53,502 bases of DNA from an uncultured Caulobacter sp. (GCF_947036865.1 NZ_CAMQSF010000023.1:1-53502), one strand, 5' to 3'. Shown: positions 1 to 10,005, counted from the stretch's first letter. A program made the numbers and translations. Notes: a model not told the origin generated them from the letters alone.

Positions 1-178
1 CGTCGTCCCGCCCCGGCCGCCGGCCGCGCCGCCGGCGCCGCCCTCGCCGATGGGCGTCTTCAAGCCGGTGTTCGACTACACCCACCTCGGCCCCGAGGGC
101 GCCGACCAGGTCTCGGCGCTGATGGCCAAGGCCCTGGCCGAGGCGGTTCCGGAACTGGGGCGCGACCTGCTGCCCTGA
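1..178 (+). CDS. C-terminal end of an SGNH/GDSL-type hydrolase (partial)
   Basis: The gene enters from outside the window; the first full codon is at base 2 and the stop TGA is at 176-178. The visible 58 residues hold a proline/alanine-rich stretch, then FDYTHLGPEGADQVSALMA, which matches block V of SGNH hydrolases (D-x-x-H, supplying the catalytic Asp and His). The 'YTHLGPEGA' wording is typical of the rhamnogalacturonan acetylesterase-like branch, an exported sugar esterase that would remove acetyl groups from pectic polysaccharides. The catalytic Ser and the oxyanion blocks lie upstream, outside the window, so the substrate is inferred from the motif alone. Confidence 0.6.
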   Translation, partial: VVPPRPPAAPPAPPSPMGVFKPVFDYTHLGPEGADQVSALMAKALAEAVPELGRDLLP

Positions 179-241
179 TCCAGGTCAAGACTTGCGGGGA
201 GCGGGCGCTTAGTCTGGCGTCTTCACAAGCCGAGACCCTCC

Positions 242-1027
242 GTGACCGAGATCCCCGCCCCGTCTTCCGCCCCCGACAACCATGCGCAGCTGACCTCGCC
301 GTCCTACCGGCTGGCGGCGCTGGACCAGGACTTCCTGCTCGGCGAGTCGATGCGCGGCGTGCGGTTCCTGCTGGAGTTCGCGAAGGCCGACGAGACCCTG
401 CGCCGCTGGGGCGTGCGCTCGACCGTCGTGGTGTTCGGCAGCGCCCGCGTGCGCGAAAACGGCCCGGGCCGGCAGGCCCACTGGTACGAAGAGGCGCGGC
501 GCCTGGGCCGGATCGTCTCCGAGCGCGGCGGCGCCAGGCTGGAGACCGGCGAGCACGTCCGCGACAACGTCATCGCCACCGGCGGCGGCCCGGGCGTTAT
601 GGAGGCGGCCAATCGCGGCGCTTACGAGGCCGGCGCGCCCAGCATCGGCTTCAACATCACCCTGCCCCGCGAGCAGACGCCCAATCCCTACTGCACGCCG
701 GACCTGACCTTCCGCTTCCACTACTTCGCCATGCGCAAGATGCACCTGGCCATGCGCGCCAACGCCCTGGTGGTGTTCCCCGGCGGCTTTGGCACCTTCG
801 ACGAGCTGTTCGAGATCCTGACCCTGCGCCAGACCGACAAGGCGCCGCCGATCCCGATCGTCCTGTTCGACGAGGCCTATTGGCGCGGGGTGATCAATTT
901 CGACGGCCTGGTCGAGCACGGCATGATCGACGCCGCCGACCTTGACCTGCTGCGCTTCGCCGACGACGCCGAGACCGCCTGGACGGCGCTGGCGGAAGGC
1001 GGGCTGCGGCTGGCCGAGGCCGGGTAA
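242..1027 (+). CDS. LOG-family protein (Rossmann-fold nucleotide hydrolase)
   Basis: A 261-residue protein with the two hallmarks of the LOG / 'lysine decarboxylase-like' family (TIGR00730 type): GGGPGVMEAANRGA at residues 114-127 and PGGFGTFDELFE at 180-191. Characterised family members are phosphoribohydrolases that cleave cytokinin riboside 5'-monophosphates or other nucleoside monophosphates into base and ribose 5-phosphate; despite the old label they are not decarboxylases. It is cytosolic with no signal peptide. The N-terminal 55 residues extend beyond the core fold, as in the longer bacterial LOG subgroup. The start is the GTG at 242. The substrate cannot be told from sequence. Confidence 0.85.
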   Translation: MTEIPAPSSAPDNHAQLTSPSYRLAALDQDFLLGESMRGVRFLLEFAKADETLRRWGVRSTVVVFGSARVRENGPGRQAHWYEEARRLGRIVSERGGARLETGEHVRDNVIATGGGPGVMEAANRGAYEAGAPSIGFNITLPREQTPNPYCTPDLTFRFHYFAMRKMHLAMRANALVVFPGGFGTFDELFEILTLRQTDKAPPIPIVLFDEAYWRGVINFDGLVEHGMIDAADLDLLRFADDAETAWTALAEGGLRLAEAG

Positions 1028-1043
1028 CGCCCCTTCGACGCTC

Positions 1044-2753
1044 TCAACGCGCGCCTGGGCCGCCCAGCGTCCTGACGCACGCGCGCGTCCTGGCCGGCGA
1101 GAGACCAGCGGGGACCTCCAACCGTTGGAAGGTCACCATCGTCTTGCCCACTGGCCGGTAACGGATAACGCGCTCCTGTCCGGTTGCGTCCGTCACGCGG
1201 TAGACGATCTCGACGCTGGAGTCGTTCATTGCGCCGCCCTCGCGCCCGAGCCGCGTCATGCCATCGCGCAAGCCGGCGGCATAGGCCGGTCCAGCGGGAT
1301 CGACGCCCGTGAAGTGGCCGGCCTCGGCCGTCGCATCGGCGTCGAAACCGAGGTCGAAGGCCGGCTGGGTCACCGTCCGTAATTGCAGGCAGGCGAAGGC
1401 GTCCGTCGGGAGGGACAAGGTCTCCCCTCGAGTCTCGTAGCGATCGATGTCCGCCAAGGCCGAACGGCCCGCGACCGTCTGGAACGCCGCCTCGAAGTTC
1501 ACGCGCAGACGGCTCTCGGGCGCGTGGCGGTAGCGCGAGCGCATCTCCCGCATCACCGCGTCCAGGCTCTTGCCGCTCCGGCGCAGCTGCGCATCGAACA
1601 GCGCCGCCAGCATGGCGCCGCGCTTGTAGGTGATCTCCTCCACATCGTGGTCGGTCCAATAGGCCTGCGCGATCCGGGCCTCTGGCGCATTGCGCGCCGG
1701 AGAAACGCCATAGGCGCGCAGCCACTCGTTCCACGACGCGACATAGGCCGGGAGATCCATCATTCCCGCCCGAAGCAGCATCCGCTTGGTGTAGAAGTCG
1801 GTGAAGCCCTCGGACAGCCAGGCGCTGGAGCGATCGGCGTCCTGGGCGCCCAGCTGCGCCGGGTTCCAGGCGTGGAAGTGCTCATGGGCCAGCAGGGGAA
1901 GCACCTCCTTCAGCGTGAGCGAGGTCCCCACCCAGAGGGCGAAGGCGCCGTCGAGGCCGCGTCCGCTGTAGGACTCGAAGACCTGGGTCCGCAGCGGCGC
2001 CAACGCGATCAGGAACGGCGCGCGGGCCCGATCCCCCCAGAAGGCGCGCTCGGCGCGGACCACGGCGAAGGCGGCTTCGGCGAAGGCTGGGTCGTCGAAC
2101 CGATCGAACGCGCCGAGCGCGGCGATGCGCAGGCCCGCGTCGCGTCCCCCGCCTCGGATCGTCCGCAGGCGTGGCGAGCCGATCAAGATGCTGTGTAGGA
2201 TGTCCTCGACCGTCCGGGCGCCAGGGTGGGTCAGGTTGGAGTCGAAGGCGAACCCCTCGGGGGCGCCCGCCCATGTGAAGGTCGCCGGGGCGTCGCGTCG
2301 GCCCGCGGGAAAGGCGAAGACCATCTCGCCCGCCGTGTAGAACCAGTCCGGAAGGATGATCGGCCGGGTCTGATCGACGTCCTGCGTGGTCGGCGGCGCG
2401 GCGTAGCCCGAGCGGATCCGATAGCGCGCATGCAAGGGAGCCCCGGGCGCGGAGCGGATTTCGGTCTGATCGCCGTCCAAGGGCGTGACGCGGTCGGCGC
2501 CCGTGATGACCAGATCCTCGGCGTATCGGCCGGGGCGCTTCTCGCTCTCGACATGGTCGAAGAACCGCAGCCGCGTGACGCCGCTGAGGTCGGCCTTGAA
2601 GTCGATATCGACGGCGAGGGCGCGAAGAGCGCCCTTTTCGATCACGGGCGACAGGACATAACGCACCGGCGCGAGTTCGGCCCGAGCCTGCGTCGTCAGA
2701 AACAGGGCGATCACCACGCCGAACGAGAAGCGCCTCACGCTTGTTGGCTCCAC
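1044..2753 (-). CDS. M61-family metallopeptidase with PDZ-like domain, exported
   Basis: A 569-residue protein with an N-terminal signal sequence (hydrophobic FGVVIALFLTTQARA, cleavage near residue 25). The zinc motif HEHFH lies at 290-294 and SEGFTDFY at 314-321 supplies the third ligand (Glu315); this HExxH plus SEGxTxY pairing is characteristic of M61 (glycyl aminopeptidase) enzymes. A PDZ-like segment (GVDPAGPAYAAGLRDGM) follows near residues 480-510, also typical. It probably acts as a periplasmic aminopeptidase. Two GTG starts are possible: 2753 (AGAGG upstream) and 2738 (GGAG upstream), the latter giving a tighter signal peptide. It is convergent with the LOG gene. A 6-bp inverted repeat (CCACGA/TCGTGG) lies at 2754-2772. 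Confidence 0.85.
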   Translation of the reverse strand: MEPTSVRRFSFGVVIALFLTTQARAELAPVRYVLSPVIEKGALRALAVDIDFKADLSGVTRLRFFDHVESEKRPGRYAEDLVITGADRVTPLDGDQTEIRSAPGAPLHARYRIRSGYAAPPTTQDVDQTRPIILPDWFYTAGEMVFAFPAGRRDAPATFTWAGAPEGFAFDSNLTHPGARTVEDILHSILIGSPRLRTIRGGGRDAGLRIAALGAFDRFDDPAFAEAAFAVVRAERAFWGDRARAPFLIALAPLRTQVFESYSGRGLDGAFALWVGTSLTLKEVLPLLAHEHFHAWNPAQLGAQDADRSSAWLSEGFTDFYTKRMLLRAGMMDLPAYVASWNEWLRAYGVSPARNAPEARIAQAYWTDHDVEEITYKRGAMLAALFDAQLRRSGKSLDAVMREMRSRYRHAPESRLRVNFEAAFQTVAGRSALADIDRYETRGETLSLPTDAFACLQLRTVTQPAFDLGFDADATAEAGHFTGVDPAGPAYAAGLRDGMTRLGREGGAMNDSSVEIVYRVTDATGQERVIRYRPVGKTMVTFQRLEVPAGLSPARTRACVRTLGGPGAR

Positions 2754-2834
2754 CCACGACCTCTGATCGTGGATAGCCCGTCGAACGCGCGTCGGTCCAG
2801 TCGGCGCCGTGTCCTTCGCCAGCGCAAAAGCGCG

Positions 2835-3431
2835 TCAGCTCAGCAGGTGCCGCACGGCCGAGCGCAGCACCGCGGCCATGGCCTCGCGGTCGACCTCGGG
2901 GTGGTTGACGCCGCGCATCAGCAGGCCGTCGAAGATCATGCCGACCGCCTCGCAGCGAGCCTGGAACTCGGCCTCGCTCCATTCGGGGCGACGGTTGCGC
3001 TCCATCATCACGCGGGCCAGGTCGCGCTCCTGCTGGTCGGCGGCGCGGACGATGGCGGCGACCTTGGGATTGCGCGCCGCCTCGGCCACCACCTCCAGGG
3101 CCAGGGCCGCGCGGCGCGGGTCGAAGGACTTTTCGATGGCCTCGGGCAGATGGTCCTCGATCGCGTCGAGCAGGGTGCCCGGCTGGCTTTCCAGTTCGGC
3201 GAACTTGTCGCGCATCTCGGCCAGGTCCTGGGCGACGATGGCGGCGATGATCGCCTCCTTGTTCTCGAAATAGCGATAGATCTGGCCGACCGAGAGCCCA
3301 GCGGCCTTGGCGATGTCGGCCATGCTGGCGCCATGGAAGCCAGACTGGCGCACCCGCTCGCACGCCGCGTCCAGGATCTGCTGGCGGCGCGACTCCGGCG
3401 ACGGACGGTTCGAGGACGGCTCGTCAATCAT
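2835..3431 (-). CDS. tipR: TetR/AcrR-family repressor divergent from the RND pump (TipR-like)
   Basis: A 198-residue TetR protein. The N-terminal helix-turn-helix spans about residues 17-63 (ILDAACERVRQSGFHGASMA, then AKAAGLSVGQIYRYFENKEA), followed by an all-helical ligand and dimerisation domain. It is transcribed divergently from acrA-acrB-nodT, and the intergenic gap carries a 22-bp perfect palindrome (3545-3566), the normal layout for a local efflux repressor. In Caulobacter crescentus the repressor of acrAB2-nodT is TipR; the symbol rests on this synteny and family, not on an alignment. The start ATG at 3431 is preceded by AAGGGGAC. It is probably autoregulated and released by a pump substrate. 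Confidence 0.8.
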   Translation of the reverse strand: MIDEPSSNRPSPESRRQQILDAACERVRQSGFHGASMADIAKAAGLSVGQIYRYFENKEAIIAAIVAQDLAEMRDKFAELESQPGTLLDAIEDHLPEAIEKSFDPRRAALALEVVAEAARNPKVAAIVRAADQQERDLARVMMERNRRPEWSEAEFQARCEAVGMIFDGLLMRGVNHPEVDREAMAAVLRSAVRHLLS

Positions 3432-3506
3432 CGCGGGTCCCCTTGGGGAGAATCCTGGTGGGCATTACATTTCCGTTAGGTCAGCCGCATTCTCGAAGGG
3501 CCGACC

Positions 3507-3535
3507 TTGACTTGCGACACTACCGCGCCTAAGTC
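3507..3535 (+). promoter_or_regulatory. candidate promoter for acrA-acrB-nodT
   Basis: TTGACT at 3507-3512 is a good -35 element. Seventeen bases later lies TAAGTC (3530-3535), a weak -10. The repressor palindrome at 3545-3566 would cover the predicted start site (about 3542), which fits steric repression. The -10 is poor and no transcript data are available. Confidence 0.35.
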
Positions 3536-3544
3536 CAGCCCGCC

Positions 3545-3566
3545 TGAGAATGAACGTTCATTCTCA
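3545..3566. promoter_or_regulatory. 22-bp perfect palindrome, probable TipR/TetR operator
   Basis: The half-site TGAGAATGAAC is followed immediately by its exact reverse complement GTTCATTCTCA, with no spacer and no mismatch. It lies 66 bases upstream of the acrA start and about 114 bases upstream of the divergent TetR start, so one site could repress both. Size and symmetry fit TetR/AcrR operators. Confidence 0.75.
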
Positions 3567-3632
3567 AATTGTTCATCATGCCGGTTTCGTCAAGGGCAAG
3601 AGCCAACGAAGCCACCGCACCCGGGGTCAGAC

Positions 3633-4799
3633 ATGCTCTTTCAACGCTCGGCCGCGACGGCGGCCGTCGGTCTCGCCGCCATCGCCCTCACCCTCGCCGC
3701 CTGTGGCCAGAAGCCCGGCGGCGGCATGGGCATGGGCGGCCCGGCCGAGGTCGGCTACATCGTGGTCCAGAGCCAGTCGGTGGGTCTGACCACCGAGCTT
3801 TCCGGTCGGACCTCGGCGTTCCTGGTGTCGGACGTGCGTCCGCAGGTCGGCGGCGTGATCAAGGCGCGGCTGTTCCAGGAAGGTTCGTATGTGCGCGCCG
3901 GCCAGTCGCTCTATCAGATCGATCCGGCGACCTATCAGGCGGCCTACAACAGCGCCGCGGCCGCCCTCGCCCAGGCCCAGGCCACCGCCACCGCGGCCAA
4001 GCTGAGAGCCGACCGCTACAGGACCCTGGTCGAGACCGGGGCGGTGTCCAAGCAGGACAATGACGACGCCCAGGCCACCGCGGCCCAGACCGCCGCCGCC
4101 GTCGCGGTGCAGAAGGCCGCCTTGGACAACGCGCGGATCAATCTGAACTACACCAAGGTCGCCGCGCCGATCTCCGGCCGCGTCGGCAAGAGCAGCGTCA
4201 CGCCCGGCGCCCTGGTCACGGCCAACCAGGCCGCCGCCCTGGCCACGGTGCAGGATCTGTCGAAGGTCTATGTCGACCTGACCCAGACCTCGGCCGAGCT
4301 CCTGAAGCTGAAGCAGCAGTTCGCCAGCGGCAAGCTGGGCCAGGCCAGCGCTGCGCAGGTCAGCCTGAAGCTGGAGGACGGCTCGACCTATCCGCTGCCG
4401 GGCCGGCTGGAATTCTCGGACGTCACCGTCGATCCGGGCACCGGCTCGGTGACGCTGCGGGCGGTGTTCCCCAACCCCGACGGCGTGCTGCTGCCGGGCA
4501 TGTACGTCCGCGCCGTCCTCGGCCAAGGCGTGGCGGCCGGCGGCATCCTGGTCCCGCAGACGGCGATCAACCGCGACCCCAAGGGCGGCGCCACGGTGAT
4601 GCTGGTCAACGCCCAGGGCCAGGCCGAGCCTCGCCCGGTCACGCTGGGCCAGACGCTGGGCGACAAGTGGCTCGTCACCGGCGGCCTGCGTCCCGGCGAC
4701 AAGGTCATCGTCGAGGGCCTGATGAAGATGCGCCCCGGCGCGCCGATCAAACCCGTGCCGGCCGGCTCCAAGCCCGCCGCCCCGCAAGCCCAACACTAA
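3633..4799 (+). CDS. acrA: RND efflux periplasmic adaptor lipoprotein (AcrA/MexA family)
   Basis: A 388-residue membrane-fusion protein that links the inner-membrane pump to the outer-membrane channel. The ATG at 3633 is chosen because it gives a clean lipoprotein signal peptide with lipobox LAAC (lipidated Cys24), followed by a Gly/Met-rich linker. The adaptor order is visible: first lipoyl half (VRPQVGGVIKARLFQEGSYV), an Ala-rich alpha-hairpin, second lipoyl half (ARINLNYTKVAAPISGRVG), then beta-barrel and membrane-proximal domains (LPGMYVRAVL). It is the first gene of an operon with acrB 12 bases downstream and nodT after that. Expression is probably controlled by the palindrome at 3545-3566. 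Confidence 0.93.
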   Translation: MLFQRSAATAAVGLAAIALTLAACGQKPGGGMGMGGPAEVGYIVVQSQSVGLTTELSGRTSAFLVSDVRPQVGGVIKARLFQEGSYVRAGQSLYQIDPATYQAAYNSAAAALAQAQATATAAKLRADRYRTLVETGAVSKQDNDDAQATAAQTAAAVAVQKAALDNARINLNYTKVAAPISGRVGKSSVTPGALVTANQAAALATVQDLSKVYVDLTQTSAELLKLKQQFASGKLGQASAAQVSLKLEDGSTYPLPGRLEFSDVTVDPGTGSVTLRAVFPNPDGVLLPGMYVRAVLGQGVAAGGILVPQTAINRDPKGGATVMLVNAQGQAEPRPVTLGQTLGDKWLVTGGLRPGDKVIVEGLMKMRPGAPIKPVPAGSKPAAPQAQH

Positions 4800-4811
4800 G
4801 GCGGGCCCAGG

Positions 4812-7800
4812 ATGCTTTCGCGTTTCTTCATCGACCGGCCCATCTTCGCGTGGGTCATCGCCATCGTGATCATGCTGGCCGGGGCGCTCGCCATCCGGAC
4901 CCTGCCGATCGCGCAGTATCCCAGCATCGCCCTGCCGCAAGTGACGGTGTCGGCCGTCTATCCCGGCGCCTCGGCCAAGACGGTCGAGGACAGCGTCACC
5001 CAGGTCCTCGAGCAGAAGATGAAGGGCCTGGACGGCCTGGAGTACATGTCGTCGACCAGCGACAGCTCCGGCGCGGCGTCCCTGACCCTGACCTTCAAGG
5101 CCGGGACCAACATCGACATCGCCCAGGTGCAGGTGCAGAACAAGCTGCAAACCGCCACCGCCCTGCTGCCGCAGGAAGTGCAGCAGCAAGGCCTGACGGT
5201 CGCCAAGTCGGCGCGGAACTTCATGATGGTGGTGGGCCTCTATTCCGAGGACCCCAAGGTCACCAACACCGACGTCGCCGACTATCTGGCCTCGAACATC
5301 CAGGACCCGCTGAGCCGCGTCGACGGCGTCGGCGACATCCAGCTGTTCGGCGCGCAGTACGCGATGCGCATCTGGCTGGACCCGCAGAAGCTGGCCAGCT
5401 TCAGCCTGACCCCCGCCGACGTCGCCGCCGCGATCCGCGCCCAGAACGCCCAGGTCTCGGCCGGCCAGATCGGGGGCACGCCGAACCTGCCGGGCACGGG
5501 GCTGAACGCGACGATCACGGCCCAGTCGCGCCTGCAGACGCCCGAGCAGTTCCGCCAGATCATCGTCAAGAACAGCGCCGGCGGCGCCACCGTGCGCCTG
5601 GCCGACGTGGCCCGCGTCGAGCTGGGGGCCGAGAACTACGGCTCGGTCGCCAAGTTCAACGGCCACCCCGCCGCCGGTCTCGCCATCCGCCTGGCCCCCG
5701 GCGCCAACGCGCTCGACACCGCCGCGGCGGTCAAGGCCAAGATGGCCCAGCTCGAGAAGAGCTTCCCGGCCAACTACAAGTACGTGGTCCCCTACGACTC
5801 CACCCCGTTCGTGAAGCTGTCGATCGAGGAAGTCGTCAAGACGCTGATCGAAGCCATCGTGCTGGTGTTCATCGTCATGTTCCTGTTCCTGCAGAACTGG
5901 CGCGCGACCCTGATCCCGACCATCGCCGTGCCGGTCGTGCTCTTGGGCACGTTCGGCGTGCTGGCCGCCTTCGGCTACTCGATCAACACCCTGACCATGT
6001 TCGGCCTGGTGCTGGCCATCGGCCTCCTGGTCGACGACGCCATCGTCGTGGTCGAGAACGTCGAGCGGGTGATGTCCGAGGAGGGCCTCTCGCCGGTCGA
6101 GGCGACGCGCAAGTCGATGAGCGAGATCACCGGCGCCCTGATCGGCATCGCCCTGGTGCTGGCCGCGGTGTTCGTGCCGATGGCCTTCTTCGGCGGCTCG
6201 CAGGGCGTGATCTATCGCCAGTTCTCGATCACCATCGTCTCGGCGATGGGCCTGTCGGTGATCGTGGCCCTGATCCTGACCCCGGCGCTCTGCGCCACGC
6301 TGCTGAAGCCGGTCCAGGCCGGTCACCACGACGAGAAGACCGGCTTCTTCGGCTGGTTCAATCGCAGCTTCAACGACGCCTCCAACCGCTACCAAGGGGC
6401 CGTGCGCGGCGTCCTGGGCAAGGGCGGCCGCTGGATGGCCATCTACGCCGCGATCATCGTGGCCATGGGCCTGCTGTTCATCCGCCTGCCCAGCGCCTTC
6501 CTGCCGGAAGAGGACCAGGGGATCATGATCACCCTCGTCCAGCTGCCGCCGGGCGCGACCCAGGAGCGGACGCTCTCGGTGCTCGACACCGTCCGCGACC
6601 ACTTCCTCAACGACGAGAAGGACGCCGTGCAGTCGGTGTTCACCGTCTCGGGCTTCAGCTTCAGCGGCGCGGGCCAGAACGCGGGCCTGGCCTTCGTGCG
6701 GCTCAAGGACTTCGACCTGCGGAAGGCCGGCAAGCTCAAGGCGCAGGCCGTCGCGGGTCGGGCGATGGGCGTGTTCGGCGGCATCCGCGACGCCATGGTG
6801 TTCGCCGTGATCCCGCCGGCCGTGCCGGAGCTGGGCACCTCGTCGGGCTTCGACTTCCAGCTGCAGGACACCGGCGGCGTCGGCCACGAGGCCCTGATGA
6901 ACGCCCGCAACATGATGCTGGGCATGGCCTCCAAGGACCCGAACCTGGCCGGCGTGCGCCCCAACGGCCAGGACGACACCCCGCAGCTGAAGATCGAGGT
7001 CGACCAGGCCAAGGCCGGCGCCATGGGCCTGACCACCGCCGACATCAACAGCGCCCTCAGCGCCGCCTGGGGCGGGAGCTACGTCAACGACTTCATCGAT
7101 CGTGGCCGGGTGAAGAAGGTCTACATGCAGGCCGACGCGCCGTTCCGCATGACGCCCGAGGACCTGAACCGCTGGTACGTGCGCAACAACCAGGGCCAGA
7201 TGGTCCCGTTCCCCGCCTTCGCCTCGGCCAGCTGGACCTTCGGCTCGCCGCGTTTGGAGCGCTATAACGGCCTGTCCTCGACCAACATCCAGGGCGCGCC
7301 GGCGCCGGGCAGGAGCTCGGGCCAGGCCATGGACGCCATGGAGAAGCTGGCCGCCCAGCTGCCGCCGGGCATCGGCTTCGAATGGACCGGCCTGTCGGCC
7401 CAGGAGCGCGAGTCGGGCAACCAGGCGCCGGCCCTCTACGCCATCTCGATCCTCGTAGTGTTCCTGCTGCTAGCGGCCCTCTATGAGAGCTGGTCGATCC
7501 CGCTGGCGGTGATCATGGTCATCCCGCTGGGCGTGATCGGCGCCCTGCTGGCGACCTTCGCCCGCGGCCTCAGCAACGACATCTACTTCCAAGTGGGGCT
7601 GCTGACGACCATGGGCCTGGCCGCCAAGAACGCCATCCTGATCGTCGAGTTCGCCAAGGACCTCTACGAAAAGGGCCTGTCGCTGGTCGACGCCACGCTG
7701 GAGGCGGTGCGCATCCGTCTGCGCCCGATCATCATGACCTCGCTGGCCTTCGTGTTCGGCGTGCTGCCCCTGGCCATCTCCAACGGGGCCGGATCGGGCG

Positions 7801-7970
7801 CGCAGCACGCCATCGGCACCGGCGTGATCGGCGGCATGCTGTCGGCCACCCTGCTGGCGATCTTCTTCGTCCCGCTGTTCTTCGTGGTGGTCGAGCGGGT
7901 CTTCAAGCCCAAGCACAAGGGCCACGACCAGGCCGTCGCCGAGCGCGGCGAGACCTCGGAGGCGCATTGA
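4812..7970 (+). CDS. acrB: RND multidrug efflux permease (AcrB/MexB family, HAE1)
   Basis: A 1052-residue inner-membrane proton/drug antiporter of the usual size for AcrB. It begins [18 protein letters not shown], as in AcrB. The proton-relay aspartates are in TM4 ([20 protein letters not shown]; Asp408 and Asp409, matching the AcrB D407/D408 pair). Two large periplasmic loops and a second TM7-12 half ([18 protein letters not shown]) are complete. It is the central gene of the acrA-acrB-nodT operon and probably corresponds to Caulobacter AcrB2, a pump for hydrophobic drugs such as nalidixic acid. Substrates are inferred from family and synteny. Confidence 0.95.
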   Translation: MLSRFFIDRPIFAWVIAIVIMLAGALAIRTLPIAQYPSIALPQVTVSAVYPGASAKTVEDSVTQVLEQKMKGLDGLEYMSSTSDSSGAASLTLTFKAGTNIDIAQVQVQNKLQTATALLPQEVQQQGLTVAKSARNFMMVVGLYSEDPKVTNTDVADYLASNIQDPLSRVDGVGDIQLFGAQYAMRIWLDPQKLASFSLTPADVAAAIRAQNAQVSAGQIGGTPNLPGTGLNATITAQSRLQTPEQFRQIIVKNSAGGATVRLADVARVELGAENYGSVAKFNGHPAAGLAIRLAPGANALDTAAAVKAKMAQLEKSFPANYKYVVPYDSTPFVKLSIEEVVKTLIEAIVLVFIVMFLFLQNWRATLIPTIAVPVVLLGTFGVLAAFGYSINTLTMFGLVLAIGLLVDDAIVVVENVERVMSEEGLSPVEATRKSMSEITGALIGIALVLAAVFVPMAFFGGSQGVIYRQFSITIVSAMGLSVIVALILTPALCATLLKPVQAGHHDEKTGFFGWFNRSFNDASNRYQGAVRGVLGKGGRWMAIYAAIIVAMGLLFIRLPSAFLPEEDQGIMITLVQLPPGATQERTLSVLDTVRDHFLNDEKDAVQSVFTVSGFSFSGAGQNAGLAFVRLKDFDLRKAGKLKAQAVAGRAMGVFGGIRDAMVFAVIPPAVPELGTSSGFDFQLQDTGGVGHEALMNARNMMLGMASKDPNLAGVRPNGQDDTPQLKIEVDQAKAGAMGLTTADINSALSAAWGGSYVNDFIDRGRVKKVYMQADAPFRMTPEDLNRWYVRNNQGQMVPFPAFASASWTFGSPRLERYNGLSSTNIQGAPAPGRSSGQAMDAMEKLAAQLPPGIGFEWTGLSAQERESGNQAPALYAISILVVFLLLAALYESWSIPLAVIMVIPLGVIGALLATFARGLSNDIYFQVGLLTTMGLAAKNAILIVEFAKDLYEKGLSLVDATLEAVRIRLRPIIMTSLAFVFGVLPLAISNGAGSGAQHAIGTGVIGGMLSATLLAIFFVPLFFVVVERVFKPKHKGHDQAVAERGETSEAH

Positions 7971-7972
7971 TC

Positions 7973-9376
7973 ATGTCGCGTAACCTCATCCTGATCCTCG
8001 CCGCCTCGACGGCGCTGGGCGCCTGCGCGCTCGCCCCCAAGTACGAGCGCCCGGCCCTGCCGGTGGCCCAGACCTGGTCGACGCCGACGCCCGAAGCGAC
8101 CGGCTCGGTCACGGCCGCCGACCTCGACTGGCGCCAGGTGCTGATCGACCCGCGCCTGCGCGGCGTCGTCGACCTGGCTCTGAAGCGCAACCGCGACCTG
8201 CGGGTGGCGGTGCTGAACATCGAGCGGGCGCGGGCCCAGTATGGCGTCCAGCGCGCGGAGCTGTTCCCCGCCGTCAACGCCGGCGCCAGCGAGACCCGCT
8301 CGCGCACCCCGGCGTCGGTCTCCCAGACCGGCAAGGCCTTCGACACCGAGGTCTATAGCGCCACGATCGGCTTCACCGCCTATGAGCTGGACCTGTTCGG
8401 GCGGGTGCGCAGCCTGAACGACGCGGCCTTGCAGAGCTTCCTGGCCACCCAGGAAACCAGCCGGTCGGCGCGGATCAGCCTGATCGCCGAGACCGCCAAC
8501 GCCTGGCTGACCCTGGCCGCCGACCAGGATCGCCTGGCGCTGGCCCGCGACACCCTGCGCACCCGCGAGGAGTCGCTGCGCCTGGTCCAGCAGCAGGTGG
8601 ACGGCGGGGTCGGTTCGCTGGCCGACCTGCGCAACGCCCAGATCCTGGCCGAGACCGCGCGCTCGGACGTCGCGGTCTACACCGCCCAGGTCGCTCAGGA
8701 CCGCAACGCCCTGACGCTGCTGGCCGGCGGCGACACGCCCGCCGACCTGCTGCCCAACGGCGGCCTGGCCGACGCCCAGATCCTGGCCGACCTGCCGGCC
8801 GGCCTGCCGTCGGACGTGCTGGTCCGCCGGCCCGACGTGCTGGCCGCCGAGCATCAGCTGCGCGGCGCCAACGCCGACATCGGCGCGGCGCGGGCGGCCT
8901 TCTTCCCGCGCATCAGCCTGACCGGCTCGACGGGCACGACCAGCACCGCGCTCGACGGCCTGTTCAAGAGCGGAACCGGCGCCTGGAGCTTCGTGCCGCA
9001 GATCAGCCTGCCGATCTTCGCGGGCGGCGCCAATGTCGCCAATCTGCGCGGCGCGGAGGCCAGCCGCGACATCGCCGTGGCCACCTATGAGCGCACGGTG
9101 CAGGCGGCGTTCCGCGAGGTCTCCGACGCGCTGTCGGTGCGGGCCACGGTCGCCGACCGGGTCGCGGCCCAGCAGCGCCTGGTGACGGCGGCGGCCAGCG
9201 CGCAGGATCTCTCGCGCCAGCGTCGCGACGCTGGAATCGACAGCGCCCTGACTGTTCTGGACGCCCAACGCACCCTATATACCGCCCAGCAGGGCCTGAT
9301 CACCGCGCGCCTGGCGCGAGCGACCAATCTCGTCACCCTCTATAAGACGCTCGGCGGCGGCGCGCCCGCCGCCTGA
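7973..9376 (+). CDS. nodT: RND outer-membrane channel lipoprotein (NodT/TolC-like OEP family)
   Basis: A 467-residue outer-membrane factor completing the tripartite pump. The ATG at 7973 gives a lipoprotein signal peptide with lipobox LGAC (Cys18) followed by [13 protein letters not shown], the usual start of NodT-type channels. Two OEP repeats are present, each ending in the characteristic long helices (for example [20 protein letters not shown] and [20 protein letters not shown]). An in-frame TTG at 7967 would overlap the acrB stop by four bases, but would shift the signal peptide by only two residues. It is translationally close to acrB and is the last gene of the operon. Confidence 0.93.
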   Translation: MSRNLILILAASTALGACALAPKYERPALPVAQTWSTPTPEATGSVTAADLDWRQVLIDPRLRGVVDLALKRNRDLRVAVLNIERARAQYGVQRAELFPAVNAGASETRSRTPASVSQTGKAFDTEVYSATIGFTAYELDLFGRVRSLNDAALQSFLATQETSRSARISLIAETANAWLTLAADQDRLALARDTLRTREESLRLVQQQVDGGVGSLADLRNAQILAETARSDVAVYTAQVAQDRNALTLLAGGDTPADLLPNGGLADAQILADLPAGLPSDVLVRRPDVLAAEHQLRGANADIGAARAAFFPRISLTGSTGTTSTALDGLFKSGTGAWSFVPQISLPIFAGGANVANLRGAEASRDIAVATYERTVQAAFREVSDALSVRATVADRVAAQQRLVTAAASAQDLSRQRRDAGIDSALTVLDAQRTLYTAQQGLITARLARATNLVTLYKTLGGGAPAA

Positions 9377-9386
9377 GCGATCACGC

Positions 9387-9408
9387 CTTCCCCGGCGCGC
9401 CGGGGAAG
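9387..9408. terminator. 22-bp palindrome, probable terminator of the pump operon
   Basis: CTTCCCCGGCG is followed directly by its reverse complement CGCCGGGGAAG, starting 11 bases after the nodT stop. As RNA it forms a 9-bp stem with a CGCG loop. There is no U-tract in either direction, so termination would be Rho-dependent or pausing. It also resembles the CCCCGG...CCGGGG repeat arms found elsewhere in the window. Confidence 0.5.
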
Positions 9409-9447
9409 TTCGCTGGCCATCATCCCCCACCCCCGATGGTCGCGAAC

Positions 9448-9490
9448 GGAAGGGCGCTCTCCTCCCCCCCATCCCTGGAGGCGCCCTTCC
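9448..9490. terminator. 10-bp inverted repeat after the lipocalin-like gene
   Basis: GGAAGGGCGC (9448-9457) pairs with GCGCCCTTCC (9481-9490) across a pyrimidine-rich 23-base spacer. It sits 15 bases past the minus-strand stop at 9505. A close relative, with arms GGAAGGGGCGC, lies at 11625-11664, so this may be a dispersed repeat used as a terminator. Confidence 0.45.
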
Positions 9491-9504
9491 ACCCTTTCGG
9501 GGGC

Positions 9505-10005
9505 CTACCGGTCCCGCTTCCATTCCGAGATCGCCGTGGAGCCGTCCGGCCGCGCCGGCACGCGATAGCTCAGCACGTCGCCGTTCAGCACATAGGGGCG
9601 GGCCTGAGTCGAGCCTTCCCAGGTCTTGAACGACGCCCCCGCGATCTTGAAGAGCAGCGCGTGGCGGACGTCGTCGATGACGATCGTCCCATAGTGGGTC
9701 GAGGAGCCCAGCACCGCGTCCGCATATTCCTCGGCCGTCCCCCGCTTCTTGTCGCCCGAGGCGAACCCCGTCCGCTCGCTCTTGTAAATCTGCAGGCTGT
9801 AGCGGCCCTGGCTGTCGATCATCAGCCGGCCCTTGGGCGCCTCGCCATAGTCGTGCGCTCGCGCCCCGCTCGCGGTGATCTGGTCCGCGAGCGTCAGGGT
9901 CCAGGTTCCGGCCAACGGAAAGTCGTCGGCGCGCGCCGCACCCGTCATCGCTTGGGTCATGGTCAGGGCCAGGGCGAACGCCAAGCCCGCTTTCATTCCA
10001 CGCAT
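9505..10005 (-). CDS. exported lipocalin-like domain protein
   Basis: A 166-residue protein with a signal peptide (MKAGLAFALALTMTQAMTGAARA) and a mature domain starting FPLAGTWTLTLADQI. The GTW-x-L opening followed by repeated short beta-strands (GRLMIDSQGRYSLQIYKSER, HYGTIVIDD, ALLFKI) matches the bacterial 'lipocalin-like' family of small beta-barrels, which bind hydrophobic ligands or act in the periplasm. Function here is unknown. It is divergent from a CGNR zinc-finger regulator, and a 9-bp inverted repeat (10029-10037/10061-10069) lies in the 88-bp gap, suggesting regulation by that neighbour. An internal ATG at 9996 is an alternative start. Confidence 0.7.
   Translation of the reverse strand: MRGMKAGLAFALALTMTQAMTGAARADDFPLAGTWTLTLADQITASGARAHDYGEAPKGRLMIDSQGRYSLQIYKSERTGFASGDKKRGTAEEYADAVLGSSTHYGTIVIDDVRHALLFKIAGASFKTWEGSTQARPYVLNGDVLSYRVPARPDGSTAISEWKRDR

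Noticed and set aside
3627..6887. A 1086-codon open frame on the minus strand
   Set aside because: Antisense to acrA and acrB; high GC removes stops in this frame. Composition (His, Gly, Arg, Asp rich) is that of a shadow.
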